Source: Oscillospiraceae bacterium
GTDB lineage: Bacteria; Bacillota; Clostridia; Oscillospirales; Ruminococcaceae
NCBI GenBank assembly: GCA_019424695.1
Contig: JAHYZA010000008.1
Span: 62,001-126,000, forward strand
Direction of reading: 5' to 3'
Length of the DNA stretch: 64,000 nt
The stretch's first letter is position 1; each line of letters starts with the position of its first letter. Both the position numbers and the translations under genes were made by a program. Under the pieces are notes generated by a model. The model worked only from the letters and a program-made list of their open reading frames with translations. It ran no database searches and was not told the DNA's origin. Below are positions 53,450 through 60,472 of the stretch, piece after piece.

Positions 53450-56400
53450 ATGGTCAACACACAACTCAAAATTTTGCGCGTATTCGGCCCCACAGCGGCC
53501 GAAGTGTCGGCTGTGCTGCGGCAGGCCCGCGACGATGGGTGTCCGGGTCTGCGTCTGCTGGAACGTGACGGCGAGTTTGCCGTCTGTGTGCAGGTCAGCG
53601 CGCCCAATCGTGCGATGGCCGAACAATATTGTGATAAGTGGGTGCAGAAGCTGAGCGCCAAGTTTGGCGACGACGTTTTTGCCACTGGTGAGACGAGTCT
53701 GGCCCAGGCGACGCTGGACCTGCTGCTGCAGAAGCGCAAGCTGCTGGTGGCGGTGGATGAAACCACCGGTCGGCTGTTGGGCAATCTTTTGCAGCCGTTG
53801 GCGCACAGCGAAGCGGTGTTTGATTTCGGCACCGAGAGCTATGCCAACCCGCAGCGGGAACGCCAGATCAAGGTCCCGCCCCAGCTGCTGAAAAAGTTTC
53901 CCGGGGACGTGGTCCAGGCGGCGGCCGGCCATGCGCTGTCGGCGCTGCAGGTCACGGGAGCCGATTTTGCGGCGGCCTATATGCCGGCTACGGTGGGCCA
54001 GTGCCCCTTTGTGCTGATCTGTGACCGGCACGGTGCCGCGGCCTGTGCGCTGCCGCCCGATCTCAACGACGCGGCCATTGGCAACCAGATTCTGGACCTG
54101 CTGCGCCGCCGTTTGCAGGGCCTTCGTCTGACGGATTCCTGCATCACCTTCCGCCCCGGGCGGGAGCATCCGCTGCTGCTGGTTTCGGAAGCCGGGCGGG
54201 AAAAAGGCAATACCGTGCGTTTTTCGCTGCGCCGCAGAACACCTGCCGTCCAGGATGGCGACCATACGGCAGACTTCGAGCCGATGATGGATTTCAACAC
54301 CGCCGAGCCCGAGATGCCCCCGCGCTATAACGCATCTGCCCACACAACCCGGACAGCCGCCTCGCGACCGTCCACAGGGGCAGCGCCGGTGGGGACCATC
54401 CAGTTTGAAACAGATCTCGAGGAGACACAGGATGTCAACACCGATCCCATGAATATCGAGACGGCGGGGCCGCAGGCGGCCAGTGCTGCACGGCGCCGCC
54501 GTACCGCCAGCGCCGAGGATTACGCCACGCCGCTGTATAGCGACGACTACAGCGCCCCGGCACCTTCGCTTCTGGATGAGGATATTCCGGATTTCTCGGC
54601 TCAGATCGATCCTGAAGCACTGGCAGCCGCCCAGGCGGCGGACGATGCCGACGCAGCGGCCGGCCGCACGACAACGGCTGAAGAATTCAGCAAAGCGGCC
54701 ACGCGGCTGTTCACCGAGGAGGACGAAGCGGAACTTGCGGAAGCGCAGAATCGCCGCCGCAAGAAAGAACCGGAACGGTCCGGACGCACCCCGGCAAAAA
54801 CGCCGGCAGCTTCCAGCATCCGCAACCGAAGCCTGGCCATGATCGAGCGCACCGAGCGCCGCCGCAGACGGACTGTCACGGCTGTGCTGGTGATTCTTGT
54901 GGTGCTGGTTCTCGCCGGTGTGGGTGCCCTGTGGTGGTTCTTCCGCAACGATCTGGGCACGCGTCCCGCAGCCAAGAATTACGGTACCACGGTGTACGAC
55001 GAAACGGCAGAATCGTATCTGACCAATGCCCTGGAAAAGCGTCCCGGTGCGGTCGGATTCCTCGGCTGGCCGGGATTGGACGGCACGCTGGTCTATGCAG
55101 CCGGAACTGAACCGCAAACGGGGGAAAGCGGCAATCCTGCCGTGATCACACGGTTTGCCACGGCCAGTACACTGGATTCCTCTGCCCCTGGCAACACTGT
55201 GCTGGAGTGCACCGGTGACACCTACGCGTCCCTGGCGCAGGAAGACGTTATCAAAGAGAACAGCGGCTTCACGTTGTACCTGCAAAGCGGCACGTACCGT
55301 TTCAAGGTGGTTGCCGTTTACTATCTGGACCCTGCCGAGGAAGGGGAGGGCGCCTTTGATCTTTACGGCGGCACCGACCTTTCCAACTATTATGATTATC
55401 TCGCCTTTGTGGCCGGCATCGAGGCCCGCAGCCTGTGGCAGACCAATGTGGAGATCGGGGATGATTCCCACTTCCTGACGCTGACCACCACGACCAGCGA
55501 GGATGGCGTGCTGCTCTGCGTGACCGGCCGGCTGATTGAAGGGGAGGAAACGGCCGCCCTGGATGGCGCGTCCATCACGGCATCAGAAGAACCGCTTCTG
55601 ACTGCGTTGCAGTACCAGAGCAAAAACCAGCCGATGCCCACCGTCAGCAGCCTGCTCAGTGCCAGTGTTGATCGGTATGCGCAGCAAAGTGCAGCCAGCG
55701 TGGCCAATCGCAACAGCGCCCAGACGCAGGAGGAGGAGACCGGCAGTGACATGGATGCGCAGATTGCCGATATGCAGGCACAGACCGATGCGATCCTGGC
55801 CAGCACCGATAAGCTGCTGGCCGGTCTGACCGATGTGGCTGGTTCCGGCAACGAGGCGGAGTCCGACTTGAATCAGGGTGCCGAGGGCGGTCTGCCGGAG
55901 CAGGTCGTCACGGTGGACCAGGTCACCGCCAGCCCTACACCGGGCCCTACGGAGGTGCCTTCTTCCAGCGAATCGGTGTCCAGTGAGTCGGTTTCCAGTG
56001 AAAACGGGGACAGCAGTGCCTCTAGCGATTCCAGCGACAGTTCTTCCACCGATTCCGGAAACAATTCTTCCGGCGGTGAGACCATCAATGTCACGATGAA
56101 CGGTACCGCCCAGACCATGGATCTGGTGCAGTGCCTGGCCATGGTGGCACAGAATGAGCTGGGCCCCAACGCCCCCGCCGAAGCCTACAAGGCCCAGTGT
56201 GTGGCCACGCATTGCTGGATTCTCAGCCAGTCCGGCTATCCGTCGGTGGCTGGAACGACCCCCGGCGCTACGGCGCTTGCCGCGGCCCAGGAAGTCGCCC
56301 GGGTACTGATTACTTATAATGGCCAGGTTTGCTTTACGCCGTATTTTGCATCGGCCAGCACCGGCACGGCCTCGGCTGCCGATGTCTGGGGCAATGACCG

Positions 56401-56887
56401 CCCCTGGCTGCAGGCGGTGGACAGCCCCTATGACCAGTCGGTGGCTACCAACTGGCATACCAACGGCAGCACCAGCGGCACGGCGCGTTTTTCTCGCCAG
56501 ACGCTGCAGGACCGCATCAATTCGGAACTGGGCATCGATCTTTCGGGGGTGGACCCCAACAACTGGTTCAAGCTCATTTCCACCAACCAGTACGGCTGGG
56601 TGGCCAAGATTCAGGTCGGCCCCGACGGCAACAGCGAGACCGTCAGTGGCCGCTGGTTCCGCGAAAATCTTCTGGCACGGCAGAGCGTCGATGGGCGCAG
56701 CCTGCGCAGCCAGTGCTTTACTGTCAGCTATGATGCCAGTCTGGACTGCTTCATCTTTGATGTCTACGGTTACGGCCACGGCTGCGGCATGAGCCAGTGG
56801 GGTGCCATCGGCTATGCCCAGAACGGTTGGGGGTATCAGGATATCCTGTTGCACTATTATCCCGGCACCACCATTACCACCTACTGA
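53450..56887 (+). CDS. SpoIID/LytB-domain protein with a CinA-like N-terminus and a sortase-like middle region
   Basis: 1145 residues. Residues about 6-230 align by eye with CinA residues about 178-425, but the active-site motif AESCTGG is replaced by DETTGR and the lysine motif by NPQRE. A charged linker (265-475) leads to one membrane helix (about 477-497). Residues about 515-700 have the pattern of class B sortases (NTVLECTG, SGTYRFKVVAVYYLDP, FLTLTTTT, GRLIEG), but the catalytic His and Cys positions are Thr588 and Thr681. A Ser/Pro linker (827-877) precedes a SpoIID/LytB domain with NELGPNAPAEAYKAQC (catalytic Glu) and YGHGCGMSQWGA. The last domain should cleave wall glycan as a lytic transglycosylase. 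The first two regions look like non-enzymatic scaffolds (inference). Confidence 0.8.
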   Translation: MVNTQLKILRVFGPTAAEVSAVLRQARDDGCPGLRLLERDGEFAVCVQVSAPNRAMAEQYCDKWVQKLSAKFGDDVFATGETSLAQATLDLLLQKRKLLVAVDETTGRLLGNLLQPLAHSEAVFDFGTESYANPQRERQIKVPPQLLKKFPGDVVQAAAGHALSALQVTGADFAAAYMPATVGQCPFVLICDRHGAAACALPPDLNDAAIGNQILDLLRRRLQGLRLTDSCITFRPGREHPLLLVSEAGREKGNTVRFSLRRRTPAVQDGDHTADFEPMMDFNTAEPEMPPRYNASAHTTRTAASRPSTGAAPVGTIQFETDLEETQDVNTDPMNIETAGPQAASAARRRRTASAEDYATPLYSDDYSAPAPSLLDEDIPDFSAQIDPEALAAAQAADDADAAAGRTTTAEEFSKAATRLFTEEDEAELAEAQNRRRKKEPERSGRTPAKTPAASSIRNRSLAMIERTERRRRRTVTAVLVILVVLVLAGVGALWWFFRNDLGTRPAAKNYGTTVYDETAESYLTNALEKRPGAVGFLGWPGLDGTLVYAAGTEPQTGESGNPAVITRFATASTLDSSAPGNTVLECTGDTYASLAQEDVIKENSGFTLYLQSGTYRFKVVAVYYLDPAEEGEGAFDLYGGTDLSNYYDYLAFVAGIEARSLWQTNVEIGDDSHFLTLTTTTSEDGVLLCVTGRLIEGEETAALDGASITASEEPLLTALQYQSKNQPMPTVSSLLSASVDRYAQQSAASVANRNSAQTQEEETGSDMDAQIADMQAQTDAILASTDKLLAGLTDVAGSGNEAESDLNQGAEGGLPEQVVTVDQVTASPTPGPTEVPSSSESVSSESVSSENGDSSASSDSSDSSSTDSGNNSSGGETINVTMNGTAQTMDLVQCLAMVAQNELGPNAPAEAYKAQCVATHCWILSQSGYPSVAGTTPGATALAAAQEVARVLITYNGQVCFTPYFASASTGTASAADVWGNDRPWLQAVDSPYDQSVATNWHTNGSTSGTARFSRQTLQDRINSELGIDLSGVDPNNWFKLISTNQYGWVAKIQVGPDGNSETVSGRWFRENLLARQSVDGRSLRSQCFTVSYDASLDCFIFDVYGYGHGCGMSQWGAIGYAQNGWGYQDILLHYYPGTTITTY

Positions 56888-56897
56888 TACAAAAATG

Positions 56898-56930
56898 ACC
56901 CGTCCGGGATCTCCCGGGCGGGTTTGCTGT
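56898..56930 (+). terminator. Terminator after the SpoIID-domain gene
   Basis: A 12-bp stem ACCCGTCCGGGA/TCCCGGGCGGGT with one G-U pair and a two-base loop; the T-run is short. Confidence 0.6.
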
Positions 56931-57022
56931 GTACAACCGCAGCAAGATGTGTTACTATAACATTCAGTCGATCCGGTCCGCTCTTGGCAGGACGGACGGA
57001 GAGGAAAAGGAAGTTGTCAAAC

Positions 57023-58030
57023 ATGAAAAAAATTCTGATGCTTGCCACCGGCGGCACCATTGCGACGCTGAAAACCGAAGAGGGAAAGGTTCCGCAGCTT
57101 ACCTCCCAGGAACTGCTGCGCACTGTACCCGAGATCCGGGAAATCTGCCAGGTAGAAACGCGGCAGCTGTTCCAGCTGGACAGCACCAATGTCCATCCGG
57201 AACATTGGAAAACGATCGCCCGGTCGATCCGTGAACAGTATGACGCTTTTGACGGTTTTGTGATCACCCACGGGACCGATACGATGGCCTACACGGCGGC
57301 GGCCCTGAGTTATATGCTTCCGGATTCTCGCAAGCCCATTGTGCTTACAGGGGCGCAGAACTCCATCGGGGAACGGGAAACCGATGGTCGTCGCAATCTG
57401 CTGGATGCGTTTCTGTATGCGTCGTCCGGCTGTGCCTGGGGCGTAACGATCGTGTTTGACGGGCAGGTGATGCTGGGCACCCGCGCCAAAAAGTTGCGGA
57501 CAAAAAGTTACCATGCGTTCTCCAGCATCGGTTATCCGGAGGTAGCCCGCATCCGGGACCGCAAGGTGTACCCGGTGCTTCCGAAACCGCAGGGACTGGG
57601 ACACCCGGCAGTCAGCCTGGATCTGGACCCGGCGGTGTTTGTGCTCAAACTGATTCCGGGCATTCAGCCGGATGTACTGCGTCTGCTGCGCCCGGCCTAC
57701 CATGCGCTGATCGTGGAAGGGTTCGGCGTCGGCGGCGTGCCCTATTATGCCACGGCGGATTTTGCCCGGGAGGTCGGCGCCTGGATCGAAGCCGGGAAAG
57801 TCGTTATCATGACGACCCAGGTCATCTACGAGGGCAGCGATATGAGCGTATACCAGGTGGGGCACCAGATCAAACAGAACTACGGCGTTATCGAAGCCTA
57901 TGACATGACGCTGGAATCCGTGGTCACCAAAACGATGCATCTGCTGCCCCAGTGCCCGGATCTGGATACTTTCCGCATCCGATTCCTTACACCGGTAGCC
58001 CATGACATTCTGCTGCCTGCGGAGGAGTGA
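57023..58030 (+). CDS. ansA: L-asparaginase, type I-like
   Basis: 335 residues without signal peptide, so cytoplasmic. The nucleophile is in MLATGGTIATL (Thr12), and the second catalytic set is ITHGTDTMAYTA (Thr85, Asp86), with a Lys later in VLTGAQNS-type context. It hydrolyses Asn to Asp and ammonia. Start ATG 57023 follows GGAAAAGGAAG; the frame runs further upstream through the terminator region and is not used. Confidence 0.93.
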   Translation: MKKILMLATGGTIATLKTEEGKVPQLTSQELLRTVPEIREICQVETRQLFQLDSTNVHPEHWKTIARSIREQYDAFDGFVITHGTDTMAYTAAALSYMLPDSRKPIVLTGAQNSIGERETDGRRNLLDAFLYASSGCAWGVTIVFDGQVMLGTRAKKLRTKSYHAFSSIGYPEVARIRDRKVYPVLPKPQGLGHPAVSLDLDPAVFVLKLIPGIQPDVLRLLRPAYHALIVEGFGVGGVPYYATADFAREVGAWIEAGKVVIMTTQVIYEGSDMSVYQVGHQIKQNYGVIEAYDMTLESVVTKTMHLLPQCPDLDTFRIRFLTPVAHDILLPAEE

Positions 58031-58065
58031 GTCGCCATAGACGTTGAGAAAAGAGGGAAAGGCGC

Positions 58066-58797
58066 ATGCGGATATTGAAAAATCTTCTTCGATGGGCTCT
58101 GATTGTCCTGTGTCTTTTGATGCTGTTTTCTTGTGGCCTGTTTTCGGTATCGGGGCTGGCCGGGCTGGTGATTGCAGTCCTGGCGCTGCCCTTTGCACCG
58201 ATTCGCATGGTTTGGAGTAAGGTCCTTCCTCCGGATTCCCCGCGTTTTGCGAAAGGCGCGATTCTGGCAGCGGCTTTTCTGTTTATGATGGCGGCAGTTC
58301 CCAGCGCATCCGGAAAAAGCAGAATGCCGGCAACGCCGGAAACAACAGCTGCTGTAATGACTGCCTCACCAAGCCCGACACCGGTGACACCTTCCGCTAC
58401 ACCGGTCCTTACACCCGCAAAGACACCGGAACCCACGCCAAGCCCCACCCCTGCGGCAACGCCGGAAGCGACTCCCTCCGCTACGCCGCAGCCCACTGCA
58501 ACGCCAACGCCTGCTTCCACGCTGGCCCCTCCCGCCGCAGAGCAATCGTCATCGGCGGCAAACACAGGCAATGGGGAAGGCGGCGCCGCACAAAAGGAGG
58601 CACCTGCGGCAGTGCAGACAGCATCCCCCACGGCGGACGCTGCACCGCAAAGCGGAACGGTATATGTGGCCGGCAGCGGTAAGGGGAAAAAGTATCACAG
58701 TACGTCTGGCTGCAGCAACATGAAAGACCCTGTACCGCTGACCCAATCGGAAGCCGAGGCCCGCGGCTATACGCCCTGCAAAAAATGCTACGGCTGA
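58066..58797 (+). CDS. Membrane protein with Thr/Pro linker and C-terminal Cys/His module
   Basis: 243 residues. Two hydrophobic segments (about 9-45, and 63-80) are followed by a long Thr-Pro-Ala linker (about 90-165) and a final 45 residues: TVYVAGSGKGKKYHSTSGCS, then AEARGYTPCKKCYG. This YH-x5-C ... PCxxC end is a small, probably metal-binding module found at the C-terminus of various Firmicutes surface proteins and nucleases. Function is unknown. The ribosome site is GAGGGAAAGG. It lies 35 bases after ansA without a terminator between. Confidence 0.75.
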   Translation: MRILKNLLRWALIVLCLLMLFSCGLFSVSGLAGLVIAVLALPFAPIRMVWSKVLPPDSPRFAKGAILAAAFLFMMAAVPSASGKSRMPATPETTAAVMTASPSPTPVTPSATPVLTPAKTPEPTPSPTPAATPEATPSATPQPTATPTPASTLAPPAAEQSSSAANTGNGEGGAAQKEAPAAVQTASPTADAAPQSGTVYVAGSGKGKKYHSTSGCSNMKDPVPLTQSEAEARGYTPCKKCYG

Positions 58798-58814
58798 TGC
58801 ACAGCAGAATATGC

Positions 58815-58848
58815 GAAAGGCCCTGTCTTGCCGACAGGGCCTTTCCTG
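58815..58848 (+). terminator. Terminator after the Thr/Pro-linker protein
   Basis: A 13-bp stem GAAAGGCCCTGTC/GACAGGGCCTTTC around TTGCC; short T-run. Confidence 0.7.
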
Positions 58849-58868
58849 ATTTGTGAACTGTAAAAATA

Positions 58869-58905
58869 CAAAACCCGCGATCATCTTGCGATGTTCGCGG
58901 GTTTT
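58869..58905 (-). terminator. Terminator of the tRNA-Ser transcript
   Basis: Minus-strand stem AAAACCCGCGA/TCGCGGGTTTT, followed by GTATTTTTA, just after the second tRNA. Confidence 0.85.
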
Positions 58906-58910
58906 GTTGG

Positions 58911-58998
58911 CGGAGTAAGAGAGATTTGAACTCTCGCGGCCCTTTCGGACCCTACGCCCTTAGCAGGGGCGCCTCTTCGACCTCTTGAGTATTACTCC
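58911..58998 (-). tRNA. tRNA-Ser (anticodon GCU)
   Basis: 88 bases. Acceptor GGAGUAA/UUACUCC with discriminator G, anticodon loop CUGCUAA giving GCU, and a long variable arm typical of serine. CCA is not encoded. It lies 40 bases downstream of the other tRNA-Ser in one transcript. Confidence 0.95.
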
Positions 58999-59038
58999 AC
59001 AAGTCAAAGTGATTGGAATATTCACTTGTTATACAAAA

Positions 59039-59129
59039 TGGCGGAGAGGATGGGATTCGAACCCATGGTCCGCTCGCGCGAATCGCTGGTTTTCAAGACC
59101 AGTTCCATAAACCACTCGGACACCTCTCC
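59039..59129 (-). tRNA. tRNA-Ser (anticodon UGA)
   Basis: 91 bases including an encoded CCA. Acceptor GGAGAGG/CCUCUCC, anticodon stem CUGGU/ACCAG with loop CUUGAAA giving UGA, a long variable arm and GUUCGAAUC T-loop. First of the two-tRNA unit. Confidence 0.96.
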
Positions 59130-59157
59130 ACAGTGGCTGCCGCCAAATGCGAGTATT

Positions 59158-59186
59158 ATATTAGCATGAAAAACCGGGCTTGTCAA
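59158..59186 (-). promoter_or_regulatory. Promoter of the tRNA-Ser pair
   Basis: TTGACA (59181-59186) and TAATAT (59158-59163) with a 17-base spacer and TGC extended -10 on the minus strand. The -35 lies inside the terminator of the preceding gene. Confidence 0.75.
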
Positions 59187-59195
59187 GCCCGGTTT
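59169..59195 (-). terminator. Terminator of the PadR-HAAS unit
   Basis: A perfect 11-bp stem AAACCGGGCTT/AAGCCCGGTTT with a GAC loop, then TTTTT on the minus strand. The stem overlaps the tRNA promoter. Confidence 0.85.
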
Positions 59196-59206
59196 CCATT
59201 TTTTCT

Positions 59207-59947
59207 TCAATTTTTTTGGGCATCCTGTCCGGCGGTCTTTTTGGCCCGGCTCCGGGCGATGCAGGCCCAGCCTAAAACGGCGGCACACAGCCACTCGCCG
59301 TTGAGGAAAAAACCGGAGAGCAGCGCCCAACAGGCGGCTCCCAATTGCGCCGGGGGCAGCTCTGTGGTGTAGGCCACGACAACAAGCTCCATCATTACCA
59401 GGCACAGGGGTAATAACCCCAACCCGCACAGGAGCAAAGAAGTCCCATATCCCTTGCTAGCCTGCCGGTCGCGCCAGACAGGCAGCAGAAATCCGGCAAT
59501 GCAGCCCAACAGCCAAGGCGAAATTCCGATCAGGCTTTGGGCCGGGGAGGTACTGACATAAATCTCGGTGGGACCATCCGCACCGCCGATCACGCCAAGG
59601 GAGGCCGCTTGTCCTGCTGCAAGTTTATCTGCCAATACCGGTACCAGCACAATAGCCAGAACCAGTACCGCCAGTGCCGCAAAACACCACCGCCACCGGC
59701 TGGGCCTGCCCGGCCCTTTCAGACCTGCATTGAACTGGGCAGCTACTTCTTCCGGTGCGCCCAGCTCAGACATGATCTGTTCGTCCGTCTGCCCGCTTTC
59801 CCGACGGCTCTGAAAGTCACTGGCCAGTTCTGTCATAACGCGCACACGGGTTTGGCGGTCTGCCCGCAAATGCCGCTCAATGGCGTTCATGTACCGCTTT
59901 ACAGGCGGCAGTACGTCCAGGGTCGTGTTGCCAATTTTCCATTTCAT
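59207..59947 (-). CDS. HAAS-domain membrane protein with an OadB-like GADGPT peptide
   Basis: 246 residues. The N-terminal cytoplasmic part (1-85) is a HAAS/DUF1700-type helical domain: RYMNAIERHLRADRQTRVRV, then DEQIMSELGAPEEVAAQF. Four membrane helices follow (about 88-106, 137-156, 168-192, 202-222). Between the first two lies GVIGGADGPTEIYVS (118-132), which matches the Na+-site peptide of OadB. HAAS proteins are usually encoded with a PadR regulator, as here: ATG 59947 overlaps the padR stop. The role is unknown; a regulated membrane sensor or transporter is possible. Confidence 0.8.
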   Translation of the reverse strand: MKWKIGNTTLDVLPPVKRYMNAIERHLRADRQTRVRVMTELASDFQSRRESGQTDEQIMSELGAPEEVAAQFNAGLKGPGRPSRWRWCFAALAVLVLAIVLVPVLADKLAAGQAASLGVIGGADGPTEIYVSTSPAQSLIGISPWLLGCIAGFLLPVWRDRQASKGYGTSLLLCGLGLLPLCLVMMELVVVAYTTELPPAQLGAACWALLSGFFLNGEWLCAAVLGWACIARSRAKKTAGQDAQKN

Positions 59948-60312
59948 GGTAGTTCTCCTTCCAAGCATTGCTCCACACAGTCCACAAAGCGGTGCCAGGT
60001 TTTACGCTGCTGTGCCAACAGGATATGCCCCGCATCTGTTACGGTGTAGACCCTCCGTGGAATCCGACCCGGTGAAAGGGTCCCGTCCGGGCTGTTCCAT
60101 ACCGAGGTGATGCAGCCTTCCTCTTCCAGGCGATAAAGAATAGGGTAGAGGGTCCCCTCTTTCAGGTCCAGCAATCCGCCGCCCTTTTCCCGCAACCGCA
60201 CGATCAGTTCGTAGCCGTGGCAGGGGTTATCCGCCAGAAAGCGGAGTACCAGCATTTCCAGCACGCCTTTTTTCAGTTGTTGGGAAAACCGCTGCTCACT
60301 GTCTGCCGCCAC
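59944..60312 (-). CDS. PadR family transcriptional regulator
   Basis: 122 residues. Winged helix: LKKGVLEMLVLRFLADNPCH, GYELIVRLREKG, the LKEGTLYPILYRLEEEG motif of the family, and a C-terminal dimer helix. I set the start at GTG 60312, seven bases after GGGAGG; an ATG at 60333 has no ribosome site. A 7-bp inverted repeat lies over its own start site, so it should repress itself and the downstream HAAS gene. The inducer is unknown. Confidence 0.9.
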   Translation of the reverse strand: MAADSEQRFSQQLKKGVLEMLVLRFLADNPCHGYELIVRLREKGGGLLDLKEGTLYPILYRLEEEGCITSVWNSPDGTLSPGRIPRRVYTVTDAGHILLAQQRKTWHRFVDCVEQCLEGELP

Positions 60313-60334
60313 ATAGACACCTCCCGTAGTCATA

Positions 60335-60353
60335 TATTTAGGATTACTAAATA
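60335..60353. promoter_or_regulatory. Candidate PadR operator
   Basis: A perfect inverted repeat TATTTAG-GATTA-CTAAATA, one base downstream of the -10 of padR. Sequence and place fit autoregulation by a PadR dimer. Confidence 0.7.
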
Positions 60354-60354
60354 C

Positions 60355-60383
60355 TATATAACACAAATGACCGGCTTTGTCAA
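60355..60383 (-). promoter_or_regulatory. Promoter of padR-HAAS
   Basis: A perfect TTGACA (60378-60383) and TATATA (60355-60360) with a 17-base spacer on the minus strand. Confidence 0.85.
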
Positions 60384-60409
60384 TTGCTTTTGGGGATCGG
60401 GGCCAACTC

Positions 60410-60437
60410 TTTACATTTTCCCTGTCTGTGCTATACT
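60410..60437 (+). promoter_or_regulatory. Promoter of the dipeptidase gene
   Basis: TTTACA and TATACT with a 16-base spacer and TGC extended -10, divergent from padR. Confidence 0.7.
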
Positions 60438-60472
60438 AGGGGCAACCTACATTTATGCCGGGAGGTACTTCC

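Noticed and set aside
53429..55471. 680-codon minus-strand open frame opposite the SpoIID fusion gene
   Set aside because: Arg/Gln/Gly-rich translation without motifs; the plus-strand frame has CinA-like and sortase-like patterns and a membrane helix.
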